Under the pieces are notes generated by a model. The model had not been told where the DNA came from. It did not search any database and saw nothing but the letters and a program-made list of their open reading frames with translations. Positions 14,904 through 22,994 of a DNA stretch of 25,266 nt are shown piece by piece. Origin of the DNA: an uncultured Clostridia bacterium (GTDB taxonomy: Bacteria > Bacillota > Clostridia > TANB77 > CAG-508); assembly GCA_934140005.1 (NCBI GenBank), contig CAKPBB010000023.1:1-25266 (forward strand), read 5' to 3'. A program made the position numbers and the translations under genes. Within the stretch, counting starts at the first letter, position 1. Each line of letters starts with the position of its first letter.

Positions 14904-16538
14904 CTATACATTTGGTTCATTTTCTTGACTCGCTCTTTGGTTTATAATTGTTATTTCTTGTCTTACTTGTTCTTGTTCTATTTCATCTAAGAATGCCGTT
15001 TCTTTTTGTTCTTCTAAAGTTTCTTGTCCTAATCTTTGTGTAGAAATGATTTTACTTCTTTCTACCCCAGAGTATAATCCTGCATATCTTGTTTGAGCTA
15101 TATCTCTTTGCAATCCTTGTTCATAAGTTTTTCTATTAGTTCTTTCTAAATTATGATCTAATGTATCACTTATAGACCAATATGTTATTCCATCTAACTG
15201 TATTCCTGTTTCTTCAATAGCTTTTGAAATTTCATCCATTTTCATTGATTTAAACTCTGCTATACTTCCAATAGTAATACCACTTTTACTTATTTTACCA
15301 TTAATAATTTCTACCAAATCTTGCTCTGAACGTATTTTTCCGTTTTCATCAAACATAAATCTTTCTGGTAAACACATATCAAATTCTGTTATTTGAGTTC
15401 CAATTCCTAATTGTTTTAATCTTTTAAATTCCTCAAAACATTGTCTAATATCATCTATATTTTGCGTCATCTCAATATGCATCTGAGTACCAATTGTATC
15501 AATTAATCCAGGAGCCAGTTCATTAATTCGAGATAACTGTTCTATTACAACTTGTCTTCTTTCAGGATTTTCCAAAAATGGTTCATTATATACATACGTT
15601 ACGCCATCTGGTTTGTTTTCTAATGCATACTGAAAAATGCTGACTAATTCTTCGTTGGAAATTCCGTATAACTCTTGCCACATGTTTCTGTATGGTTCAT
15701 CAAAAGAAATTATCTCATTAAGCAAATCTACAGAACATATTACTCCTTTTCCATTTATCTTATGCTCGTCATTATATTTTGAAATAAAATCTATAGATGT
15801 CTTTACATATTCTTGAAGTTCTCCTAAAACATATTCTTTTTGCTTGCCTATTAAATGTTCTTCCATAGTTTGTTTATCTAATAATGTATGATATCTTGCA
15901 TACATTCCATTTTTATAACAAAAATCTAAACCCCTTTGAGCATAATAGAAATCATATTTTTTCATATTTGGTATATGTTCATCATACATTTTTCTTTTAA
16001 CATCATAATATCTTCCTGCTCCTATTAGAAGAGTATTATGATTAGATAAAATGTCATTTAATCCAGATAATTCTTCATAAGTTATGCTTGTCATTTGATC
16101 TCTTTCTATTCCAATAAATCTATGCGCTTTTTCTGTAAAAATATCATAACTTTCAGGGTACTCTGCTTTTAATTTTTTCTTAATACCTTCATAACCATTA
16201 TTTTGAAATACTGAAATGTATGAATCTACTTCATCAGCAGTAATTCCCGAATGCTTTAATGCTAATTCCAAAACGCTTCTTCTGTTTTTAATACTTTGTT
16301 CCATTGATACTAATGTGCTCTTATATTGTTCGACAAGCTTTCTTTTTATATTTTCAATATTGTTATCATTCCAACTAGTTAAATCTTCCTCAGAAATATT
16401 TAATTGAGAACAATTAATTGCAAAATCTTTTAATTCTCCAATATTTTCACATTGAATTATACTTAATAATTCAATAGTTTCTGAATTTAAATAAATTCCA
16501 TTTATTGGACTCTCTAACTTTAATGAAAATGCTTGCAT
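14904..16538 (-). CDS. Intracellular GH10-like (endo-1,4-beta-xylanase-like) protein
   Basis: 544 aa, no signal peptide. Residues about 1-140 are a helical N-terminal extension. About 155-485 match the glycoside hydrolase 10 barrel in order: RYHTLL (His217, usual GHTLVWH strand), VDLLNE (acid/base candidate Glu275), YVYNEPFLEN, IDTIGTQMHIEM (His354), ITEFDM (nucleophile candidate Glu385) and ITYWSISD (Trp454). Both catalytic Glu are kept, so hydrolysis of a beta-1,4-linked glycan is possible. However, the strand motifs deviate and the protein appears cytoplasmic, so xylan is doubtful as substrate. The C-terminal tail (about 500-544) is Gln/Glu-rich. The ATG at 16538 follows GAAGGTGA. It is the first gene of an operon with the 151-aa protein. 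Confidence 0.8.
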   Translation of the reverse strand: MQAFSLKLESPINGIYLNSETIELLSIIQCENIGELKDFAINCSQLNISEEDLTSWNDNNIENIKRKLVEQYKSTLVSMEQSIKNRRSVLELALKHSGITADEVDSYISVFQNNGYEGIKKKLKAEYPESYDIFTEKAHRFIGIERDQMTSITYEELSGLNDILSNHNTLLIGAGRYYDVKRKMYDEHIPNMKKYDFYYAQRGLDFCYKNGMYARYHTLLDKQTMEEHLIGKQKEYVLGELQEYVKTSIDFISKYNDEHKINGKGVICSVDLLNEIISFDEPYRNMWQELYGISNEELVSIFQYALENKPDGVTYVYNEPFLENPERRQVVIEQLSRINELAPGLIDTIGTQMHIEMTQNIDDIRQCFEEFKRLKQLGIGTQITEFDMCLPERFMFDENGKIRSEQDLVEIINGKISKSGITIGSIAEFKSMKMDEISKAIEETGIQLDGITYWSISDTLDHNLERTNRKTYEQGLQRDIAQTRYAGLYSGVERSKIISTQRLGQETLEEQKETAFLDEIEQEQVRQEITIINQRASQENEPNV

Positions 16539-16569
16539 CTTTTCACCTTCTATTGTTTAATTCAAAAAT

Positions 16570-16598
16570 ATTATATCAATAACTTTTAATTTTTACAA
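16570..16598 (-). promoter_or_regulatory. Promoter of the GH10-like operon
   Basis: -35 TTGTAA (complement 16598-16593), 17-bp spacer, -10 TATAAT (complement 16575-16570), about 31 bp before the ATG. Confidence 0.65.
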
Positions 16599-16666
16599 TA
16601 ATATAGTAGGTTTGTTTTTCTTTAGATTAGCAACAGATTAGCAAAATACTTATTCAAAAATGCAAA

Positions 16667-16704
16667 AAGAAAGAGTAAGAATTGTTTAACTCTTACTCTT
16701 TCTT
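16667..16704 (-). terminator. Terminator of tRNA-Leu
   Basis: A perfect 14-bp stem, AAGAAAGAGTAAGA (16667-16680) with TCTTACTCTTTCTT (16691-16704), and a 10-nt loop. It begins at the CCA end of the tRNA and is followed on the minus strand by TTT. Confidence 0.85.
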
Positions 16705-16791
16705 GGTGCAGATGGCCGGAATCGAACCGGCACGGTTTATTCAACCGCAGGATTTTAAGTCCTGTGCGTCTGCCAGTTCCGCCACATCTGC
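16704..16791 (-). tRNA. tRNA-Leu (anticodon UAA)
   Basis: 88 nt with encoded CCA. Acceptor GCAGATG (16791-16785) pairs with CATCTGC (16714-16708). The D-arm region is TGGCGGAACTGGCAGACGC. Anticodon stem CAGGA/TCCTG encloses the loop CTTAAAA, with TAA at 16757-16755. A long variable arm GCGGTTGAATAAACCGT marks a type II tRNA, and the T-arm GCCGGTTCGATTCCGGC is canonical. It reads UUA/UUG leucine codons. Confidence 0.97.
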
Positions 16792-16832
16792 ATTAACTGG
16801 CTTTTTATGTCTTTCTCTTGCTGACAAGAATT

Positions 16833-16861
16833 ATTATACTATCTACTAAATATTTTGTCAA
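16833..16861 (-). promoter_or_regulatory. Consensus sigma-A promoter of tRNA-Leu
   Basis: -35 TTGACA (complement 16861-16856), 17-bp spacer, -10 TATAAT (complement 16838-16833). It is a perfect consensus, as expected for a stable RNA gene. Confidence 0.92.
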
Positions 16862-17032
16862 CACTTTTTTAAAATTTTTTTAATTTTTTATTTTTTTAGT
16901 AAAATTGTTCTTTGCAATTGCTTCTTTTGACTGATTTGCAGACTTTAATAATTTGAATACTTTTCAAAAATTCATATTTACTTTAAAACTTTTTAGCACT
17001 TTTCTAATATTTTTATACAAAATACAACAAAA

Positions 17033-17083
17033 AAGACACGATAATCGTGCTTTCCTTGAATCCTATGCTCCGATGCGTGTCTT
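17033..17083 (-). terminator. Terminator of spoVG
   Basis: Outer stem AAGACACG/CGTGTCTT (17033-17040 / 17076-17083), with an alternative small hairpin CACGA-TAA-TCGTG (17037-17049). TTTTTTGTTG follows on the minus strand. It begins 8 bp after the spoVG stop codon. Confidence 0.75.
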
Positions 17084-17090
17084 ATTGTAT

Positions 17091-17369
17091 TTATTCTTCA
17101 ACTTCTGCTGATTCAGCTTCTGGAGATTCATAAGCTTCTAATATAGCTTTTTGAATTTTTTCTCTTGTTTCAGCATTGATTGGATGAGCAATGTCTTTAA
17201 ATTCTCCGTTTGGAGTTTTTCTGCTAGGCATAGCAATAAATAATCCATTTTGGCTTTCGATAACTTTGATATCGTGAACAACAAATTCCTCATCAAATGT
17301 TACAGAAGCAACAGCTTTCATTCTGTTTTCTGAATTTACTTTTCTTAAACGTACATCTGTTATTTTCAT
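17091..17369 (-). CDS. spoVG: Septation/sporulation regulator SpoVG
   Basis: A 92-aa RNA/DNA-binding regulator. In B. subtilis it affects asymmetric septation and spore cortex formation; in other Firmicutes it is a global regulator. The sequence is almost textbook: KITDVRLRKVNSENRMKAVA, VTFDEEFVVHDIKVIES, GLFIAMPSRKTPNGEFKDIA and HPINAETREKI. An acidic C-terminal tail follows (ESPEAESAEVEE). The start is ATG 17369, with AGAGGT upstream at good spacing. A GTG at 17381 lies in the Shine-Dalgarno region and is rejected. It is divergent from murC, with a sigma-H-like promoter at 17432-17456. Confidence 0.97.
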   Translation of the reverse strand: MKITDVRLRKVNSENRMKAVASVTFDEEFVVHDIKVIESQNGLFIAMPSRKTPNGEFKDIAHPINAETREKIQKAILEAYESPEAESAEVEE

Positions 17370-17431
17370 TTTATTAAGCACCTCTTTCTCTGTTTTTTAT
17401 ACATATATTATTATTTATGTACATTTATATT

Positions 17432-17456
17432 ATTCGCCAAAAAAGATTTTTTTCCT
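17432..17456 (-). promoter_or_regulatory. Sigma-H-like promoter of spoVG
   Basis: AGGAAAA (complement 17456-17450), 14-bp spacer, GAAT (complement 17435-17432). This compares with the AGGATTT / 14 bp / GAAT layout of the known B. subtilis spoVG promoter. The leader to the ATG is about 55 nt. The rest of the 334-bp divergent region is plain AT-rich DNA apart from the murC promoter. Confidence 0.65.
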
Positions 17457-17645
17457 TCTTATTTTTACAAAAAATTAAAAATTTATATAAATTCACATAT
17501 TTTTTCCAATTTCATATAATACTATATACATATTTATAATTGTACATATTACTACTCTTATACTTCTAATGTTTTTCTAATATAGAATATATATCAAGAG
17601 TATGAAATTTTAATATAAGTTTTAGCATGAGTTTTGAATTTTTTG

Positions 17646-17674
17646 TTGAAAAACTTCCTATTTCATTATATAAT
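17646..17674 (+). promoter_or_regulatory. Promoter of murC
   Basis: -35 TTGAAA (17646-17651), 17-bp spacer, -10 TATAAT (17669-17674). Transcription would start near 17681, so the leader before the AAGGAGG site (17686-17692) is very short. Confidence 0.75.
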
Positions 17675-17703
17675 GAAGCAAATTTAAGGAGGCGTATATT
17701 AAA

Positions 17704-19110
17704 TTGAACTTAAAAATTAATGATTTAAAAAATTATAAAAGAATACATTTAATTGGCATTGGCGGTATTAGCATGAGTGCAATTGCTGAAACCCTACATA
17801 ATTGGGGTTATACCGTTACTGGCTCTGATATTACTCGTAGTGAAATTACAGACAAACTAAATGAACACAATATACTAACTACAATTGGTCATGATTTAAT
17901 AAATTCTAAAAATTCTGATTTAATAGTATATTCAGCAGCTATAAAAGAAACTGACCCTGAAATATTAATTGCAAAAGAAAAAAATATTCCTCTTGTTGGT
18001 CGTGGTGAATTTGTAGGCTTACTTACAAAAATGTATAAAGAAACAATATGTATTGCTGGAACACATGGAAAAACAACTACTACATCAATGGTTTCAGTAT
18101 GTTTTTTAAATGCTCAAAAAGATCCTACAATTGAAGTCGGTGCTATTTTAAAAAATATAAATGGAAACTATAAAATTGGAAAAAGCGAGTTTTTTATATT
18201 AGAATCTTGCGAATATAAAGGTAATTTTCTAAAGTTTTTCCCTCATGCTGAAATAATATTAAATATAGATAATGACCATTTAGACTATTATAAAACATTT
18301 GATAATGTTGTAAAAGCATTTCAAGATTTTTCTAAAATTTTACCTTCAGATGGTGTACTTATTACAAATGCTGATGATAAAAATTGTTATAACTTAAAAA
18401 ATATTACAAAATCAAAATTCATTTCTTATGGTATAGAAAATGAAAATGCAAATTTTGTTGCTAAAAATATCACTTATGATGATAACGGATTTGCTCATTT
18501 TGATGTATATAAAAATGGAAATTTACTTTGCAATTTAGATTTATCTGTTGCTGGCAAACACAATGTTTTAAATGCTTTAGCATGCACTGCTCTTTGTGAT
18601 TACTACAATATTGATGTAGATGTTATTAAAAAATCTTTAAAAGAATTTACAGGTGCTGAACGTCGTCTAGAATTTAAAGGTTATATTACTCCTAAAAATT
18701 CAACTACTCCTTCTGTTTCTGTATTTGATGACTATGGCCATCATCCAACAGAAATTGAAGCAACTGCAAATGCAATCGCAGAAAAAAAATATAATGAGTC
18801 ATGGGTTATCTTTCAACCACATACTTACAGCAGAACCAAAACACATTTAGATGCATTCGCCAAAGTTTTAACAAAGTTTGACCATATTATTTTACTAGAT
18901 ATTTATGCTGCTCGTGAACAAAATACAGTTGGAATTTCTTCAAAAGATTTAGCACAAAAAATCCATAATTTAGGTAAAGAAGCATTGTATATGCCTGATT
19001 TCGATGAAGTTGTAAAATATATAAAATCTAATGTCAAAGATAAAGATTTAGTTTTAACTTTAGGAGCTGGAACTGTTACAAATATTGGTCCAATGCTTAC
19101 AGAAAAATAG
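17704..19110 (+). CDS. murC: UDP-N-acetylmuramate--L-alanine ligase
   Basis: A cytoplasmic Mur ligase that adds L-alanine to UDP-MurNAc using ATP, the first amino-acid step of the peptidoglycan stem peptide. 468 aa, normal length. The N-terminal Rossmann domain has HLIGIGGISMSAIAE (15-29). The central ATPase has GTHGKTTTTS (119-128) and DNDHLDYY. The C-terminal domain has AGKHNVLNALA, ERRLEFKG, FDDYGHHPTEI, FQPHTYSRTK and TLGAGTVTNIG. Translation starts at TTG 17704, 11 nt after AAGGAGG; an in-frame ATT at 17698 would be closer (5 nt) but rarer as a start. It forms a single-gene unit, divergent from spoVG and convergent with spoIVB. Confidence 0.97.
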   Translation: MNLKINDLKNYKRIHLIGIGGISMSAIAETLHNWGYTVTGSDITRSEITDKLNEHNILTTIGHDLINSKNSDLIVYSAAIKETDPEILIAKEKNIPLVGRGEFVGLLTKMYKETICIAGTHGKTTTTSMVSVCFLNAQKDPTIEVGAILKNINGNYKIGKSEFFILESCEYKGNFLKFFPHAEIILNIDNDHLDYYKTFDNVVKAFQDFSKILPSDGVLITNADDKNCYNLKNITKSKFISYGIENENANFVAKNITYDDNGFAHFDVYKNGNLLCNLDLSVAGKHNVLNALACTALCDYYNIDVDVIKKSLKEFTGAERRLEFKGYITPKNSTTPSVSVFDDYGHHPTEIEATANAIAEKKYNESWVIFQPHTYSRTKTHLDAFAKVLTKFDHIILLDIYAAREQNTVGISSKDLAQKIHNLGKEALYMPDFDEVVKYIKSNVKDKDLVLTLGAGTVTNIGPMLTEK

Positions 19111-19125
19111 TTTTCCATATATATC

Positions 19126-19208
19126 AAAAAACTGTTATGTATTTTATGAAGTGAGCCCCATATGTTAGATACTTTTGGGTTCAGTTCATTTAATACATAA
19201 CAGTTTTT
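19126..19208. terminator. Bidirectional terminator of murC and spoIVB, interrupted in its loop
   Basis: AAAAACTGTTATGTAT (19127-19142) pairs perfectly with ATACATAACAGTTTTT (19193-19208), 16 bp. A-runs and T-runs at the edges make it work on both strands. The loop is unusually long (50 nt) because it contains the 42-bp element described separately. Without that element and one TTTA copy, the loop would be exactly TTTA. Confidence 0.85.
19143..19192. mobile_element. Candidate minimal IS3-like insertion remnant in a terminator loop
   Basis: 42 bp (19147-19188) begin TGAAGTGAGCCCC and end GGGTTCAGTTCA. The ends are imperfect inverted repeats: TGAA-N-TGA-N-CCC on one strand and the same pattern on the other. 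TTTA flanks both sides (19143-19146 and 19189-19192), like a 4-bp target duplication. TG...CA termini, a C-run a few bases inside, a GTTAGATAC word and 3-4-bp duplications are features I associate with IS3-family (IS150 group) elements. No transposase is present. An alternative is a simple branched terminator that arose by drift. Confidence 0.5.
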
Positions 19209-19246
19209 ATTTTTCATTATTAAAATATTTATATTAAACAAATATT

Positions 19247-20443
19247 TTAATTTATTTTGTTCATTTCTTTTATCATCATATCTGCAAATATTGCATATCC
19301 CTTTGTTGGAGAATTCACTAAAACATTCGTAACAGCCCCAACAAATTTTCCATTTTGAATGATTGGAGCACCTGACAAACCTCTTATTATCCCTCCTGTT
19401 TTTCCTATCAATTCTTCATCTGTAACCTCAATCATCATACTTTTATTATTTGTATTATTGCTATCATATATTTTTTCAATTTTTATATCATACTCCTTTG
19501 TTTCTTTTCCATCAACAGAACAAAGCATCTTTGCATTTCCAATTTTTATTTCATTCCTTAAAGCAATTTGTATTTTCTTATTGTAATCTATATTTAGATT
19601 TGACAAATTCGTTAATTCACCATATATACCAAAGTCAGTATTTTTATATACAGTTCCTATCGTTGGTTGATTTATTATACTGCCTCTAATTTCACCTGGT
19701 TTTCCTTGTTCTCCTTTTTGAATTGAAATAACTCTTGAAGTTACCACATTTCCAGATTCAATATTTATTAAGCTATCAGTATCATTATCAGTTATTCCAT
19801 GCCCCAAAGCAGCAAATGATTTGGTTGTTGGTTCATAATATGTTAATGTCCCAACTCCTGTTGCAGCATCTTTAACCCATAATCCAAGCTTATACTCTTT
19901 ATTGCTAACTTGAACAGGCTTAATATTCGAAGTTGCAATACTCCCATCTTCTTTTAGTAAAGTTAGATTTATATTTTCACCTTTCGAAGCATTTATCTCT
20001 TTCTGCAAATTTTCTATTGTTTGTATTTCTAAATCATTTACCTTTAAAATTGTATCTCCCTCTTGAATATCTAGATTTTCAAAAGGCCTTTCTTTTTTAT
20101 GATTTACATCCTCTATTTCAGACATTCCAACAATTAATACTCCATTTGTATATAATTTTAGTCCTATAATTTTTCCTATTGGAATTACTTCTGTATTTTC
20201 TATTACATTGACAGATACCTCTTTTACAGTCTGACCTAATATATTTAAGTTTAATTTTGTAATATTTTCATTTTCTAGAGCAACACTAGAAGTTTCTATC
20301 ACATCAATGCCATACAATGTTTTTAATTTATATTGCTCGCCCTTTAATAAAGTTATTTGACTTGGAATTAATGTAATATTACAAGCATATAGATATGCAG
20401 TTAGCAAAAATAAAATGGTTATCACTATTTTCATTCTTTTCAT
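19247..20443 (-). CDS. spoIVB: SpoIVB-like serine peptidase (S55 family)
   Basis: 398 aa. In sporulation SpoIVB is secreted from the forespore into the intermembrane space, where it signals for pro-sigma-K processing. Layout: N-terminal membrane/signal segment (5-21), a region with a small beta domain, a PDZ domain (about 95-178, GVLIVGMSEIED...LDIQEGDTILKVND), then the S55 peptidase. The catalytic residues fit: His215 (ALGHGI), Asp342 (VTDEELIG) and Ser357 (GLSGAPI). The His-Ser distance of 142 and the Asp-Ser distance of 15 equal those I recall for the B. subtilis enzyme (H236, D363, S378). The GAVTNVLVNSPTKGYAIF end is nearly canonical. The start has a weak ribosome-binding site. It lies 52 bp after the 793-aa gene and may be cotranscribed; neither recN nor spo0A is adjacent. 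Confidence 0.93.
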   Translation of the reverse strand: MKRMKIVITILFLLTAYLYACNITLIPSQITLLKGEQYKLKTLYGIDVIETSSVALENENITKLNLNILGQTVKEVSVNVIENTEVIPIGKIIGLKLYTNGVLIVGMSEIEDVNHKKERPFENLDIQEGDTILKVNDLEIQTIENLQKEINASKGENINLTLLKEDGSIATSNIKPVQVSNKEYKLGLWVKDAATGVGTLTYYEPTTKSFAALGHGITDNDTDSLINIESGNVVTSRVISIQKGEQGKPGEIRGSIINQPTIGTVYKNTDFGIYGELTNLSNLNIDYNKKIQIALRNEIKIGNAKMLCSVDGKETKEYDIKIEKIYDSNNTNNKSMMIEVTDEELIGKTGGIIRGLSGAPIIQNGKFVGAVTNVLVNSPTKGYAIFADMMIKEMNKIN

Positions 20444-20495
20444 AAAAATAGCTTAACCATTTTTTTTATAATTATTTATTAATATAATTTTTCAA

Positions 20496-22877
20496 TTATT
20501 TATATATTATACTTATATATGCCTGATTAAATGAAACTTTTGAAGTTGTTAATGTTCTTCTTAAGCTTACTGTTATATTTGTAGCACTATTTCCCATAAA
20601 TAAAGTTGGATTTACATCAAGTTCTATTGTTTGATTTCTTGAATAATTACTTGTTGCTAAAGTTTTTTGTCCGATTGATTGTCCATTTATAAGAACATCA
20701 AAGTTAACAGTCGTTTCTCTTCTATCATCTGAACGTAAATTATTTAAAATAATCTTTATTCCTTTTACTTCCCCAAGTGGTCTCTTCAAATTATCAACAC
20801 TTAATGTAATTACTGAAAAACCTGTTTCAAATGTTTTAGTAATTGTATCTGTTTTATTATTACAGTATCCTTCTGACATTGTTAAAGCATTTGTTTTATA
20901 CAAACCTTGTCTTAAAGCTCCTATCGCTTTATAATATGCTCTCATTTTATTAGGATGATTTTCTAAAAGATTTGCAAAATCAATTCCTTCTACATAACTC
21001 TCCTCATCATTATTGTCTCTAATATAGTTCCTATTTATTATACAATTATAACAAGAAAGGTTTTTATGGTCATACTCATATTTTTTAGTTTGTTTATTAT
21101 AAATTTTATCATATTTTACTTCTTTTGATGTAAATGCAATGTATTCTGATGTTGTATCATTTGGATCAAATTCTGTACAATCAATTCTATGACATTCAGA
21201 TTCTTCATCATTAAATTTATCTTTTTCTACATAGTAAATTTCCTCTGGAATAACTGTAAGTTCATTATTTGTACTTGTTACTAATGCATAATTACTATAA
21301 TTTTTACTTCCACAAGACATTCCTTGCATATAAGCAACTATTGATACTCTACTAGTGATTTTCTCCCATTCATCATCTGTCATAATTGGCATTTCAAAAG
21401 TAAATCGTCCACTAGACATTGCACTATATGATGAAAAAGCAACATTCAAATTATATTGAATTGAGTTTCTAATAACTTGTGCTTTATGGCTTGCAAAAAC
21501 AGAATCTCCATCAATATCTTGTCCACTTGCAAACACTTTACCTGTTTTACCATCAAATTTATCAAAAACATTTTTATATAAATTATTATTGTTATTTGAC
21601 TGAATACTTTTTTGTGTTGTTGTAGATAAAGTATCTTCATTCATTGAAATAACCTCATCTTTTATATCTTGTTCTTCAATATTTCCTAGATATTTATATA
21701 CCCAATTTGAAAATATTGTTGATCTAATATAATAAGCTATTGATTCTACATTTTGAATTTTGTATTCCATATTACGAATACTATTAAGTGTAGAATTTAC
21801 TGCATTTTGGGTTCTTTCTAAATTAGCATTTGCTTCATTTTGTTGTTCTACAGATAATCCATCTGAATTTGCAGTATTATAAGCGGTTCTATATGCTATA
21901 TATTGATTTTGATAATCTTCATATAATTTGGTTAATTTTTCTTTTTTCTGTGCAATAGTATTACCTTCTTCTCCATTCATACTGATTGTTGTTGTAATAC
22001 CATTATCTTCAAGTGTAATCTCCAAATTATGATTATTAGAAAGTACATATTCTTCTGCTGTATCCTCATTAAAATTTAATATACTATTTGTAATATCTGT
22101 TCCATTTTCTTTTACAGATTTTAATACACCATCTTTTATTAAATATCCTGTTTTAGTATAATATACATCTTTAATTGTTCCTACTATATTTAGATAATTA
22201 TCTAATGTATAATTTACTGTAATATCAATACTATCTGCTTCTCTAACATATCTTGCAGAATATGGCATATATGATTTAAGCATATTCTGTTGAATATATA
22301 CTAAATTAGTATCTGAAACATTAGACGTGAAACTTCCATCTTTTTTTAAATACTGTAATTTACCTTCAGAATCATATATTGGTTGTCCTGTAAGAGATTT
22401 CTTGCTTTCATTTTCACCTGTATATGCTGCTTCGATTTCTTCTGTTGTCATTGCAACTTCAATAGAAGTATCTCCTCTTGTCTCATATTTATATCCATAT
22501 TTTATTATAACAGGCTGTTCTGTTGGAGAATAAATATAGTATCCATCATATAAAGTATATAAAATTGCAGGTATATAAGGCTCTAAATTTGCTTTACTAG
22601 CATTAGATATACCAAAATTTGTTGCTAAAGTATTAAAAAATATGTTATTTGAAGCCTCAATTATTGTTCTTAAAGAATCTGATACTGCTGACAAATCTTC
22701 ATTTGCAGTATTAATTTCAAAAGCAGACATTGCATCATGTGTTGCTTTTAGAAGTTTTGAATCATATGAAGTTTGAAGAGCAATGGTATCTACTTGCATT
22801 TGAACATAATATGTTAAAATTATAACCATTGGCAATATTATAATCGCAAAAACAATTCCTAAACTTTGTAATTTCAT
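20496..22877 (-). CDS. Large membrane-anchored pilin-locus protein, 793 aa
   Basis: The N-terminus MKLQSLGIVFAIIILPMVII gives a signal anchor (about 6-28) right after a short basic start, as in TadE/pseudopilin-like proteins. The rest is extracytoplasmic. It comprises an alpha-helical region (30-115) including YIPAILYTLYDGYYIYSP, a coiled-coil section (about 305-375, KKEKLTKLYEDYQNQYIAYR), and a C-terminal beta-rich domain (about 680-793) that could be a binding module. Cys cluster in 515-665 (MSCGS, ECHRIDC, LSCYNC, GYC), so disulfides are possible outside the cell. The ATG at 22877 follows AAAGGA. It is last of five same-strand anchored proteins. I infer a tip or minor subunit, or an assembly protein, of the surface structure; no family is recognised. 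Confidence 0.75.
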   Translation of the reverse strand: MKLQSLGIVFAIIILPMVIILTYYVQMQVDTIALQTSYDSKLLKATHDAMSAFEINTANEDLSAVSDSLRTIIEASNNIFFNTLATNFGISNASKANLEPYIPAILYTLYDGYYIYSPTEQPVIIKYGYKYETRGDTSIEVAMTTEEIEAAYTGENESKKSLTGQPIYDSEGKLQYLKKDGSFTSNVSDTNLVYIQQNMLKSYMPYSARYVREADSIDITVNYTLDNYLNIVGTIKDVYYTKTGYLIKDGVLKSVKENGTDITNSILNFNEDTAEEYVLSNNHNLEITLEDNGITTTISMNGEEGNTIAQKKEKLTKLYEDYQNQYIAYRTAYNTANSDGLSVEQQNEANANLERTQNAVNSTLNSIRNMEYKIQNVESIAYYIRSTIFSNWVYKYLGNIEEQDIKDEVISMNEDTLSTTTQKSIQSNNNNNLYKNVFDKFDGKTGKVFASGQDIDGDSVFASHKAQVIRNSIQYNLNVAFSSYSAMSSGRFTFEMPIMTDDEWEKITSRVSIVAYMQGMSCGSKNYSNYALVTSTNNELTVIPEEIYYVEKDKFNDEESECHRIDCTEFDPNDTTSEYIAFTSKEVKYDKIYNKQTKKYEYDHKNLSCYNCIINRNYIRDNNDEESYVEGIDFANLLENHPNKMRAYYKAIGALRQGLYKTNALTMSEGYCNNKTDTITKTFETGFSVITLSVDNLKRPLGEVKGIKIILNNLRSDDRRETTVNFDVLINGQSIGQKTLATSNYSRNQTIELDVNPTLFMGNSATNITVSLRRTLTTSKVSFNQAYISIIYK

Positions 22878-22907
22878 TAGTTAATCCTTTATTATATATT
22901 TTTAAAA

Positions 22908-22975
22908 AGACTTAAAGTTTAATACTTACCTAAAATTTCAGAAAATTAAAATAGTAAATTTTAAACATTAAGTCT
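22908..22975 (-). terminator. Internal terminator/attenuator before the 793-aa gene
   Basis: On the minus strand, AGACTTAA-T-GTTTAA (22975-22961) pairs with TTAAAC-T-TTAAGTCT (22922-22908): 14 pairs with one mismatch, then TTTTT. The inner loop is 38 nt. It lies in the 117-bp gap between the 174-aa and 793-aa genes. It would lower transcription of the large gene and of spoIVB relative to the four genes upstream. Confidence 0.7.
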
Positions 22976-22994
22976 CCCCATTCTTATCTATATT

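Noticed and set aside
17369..17381. GTG at 17381 as start of spoVG
   Set aside because: It falls within the ribosome-binding site (AGAGGTG). ATG 17369 gives the family's MKITDVR start.
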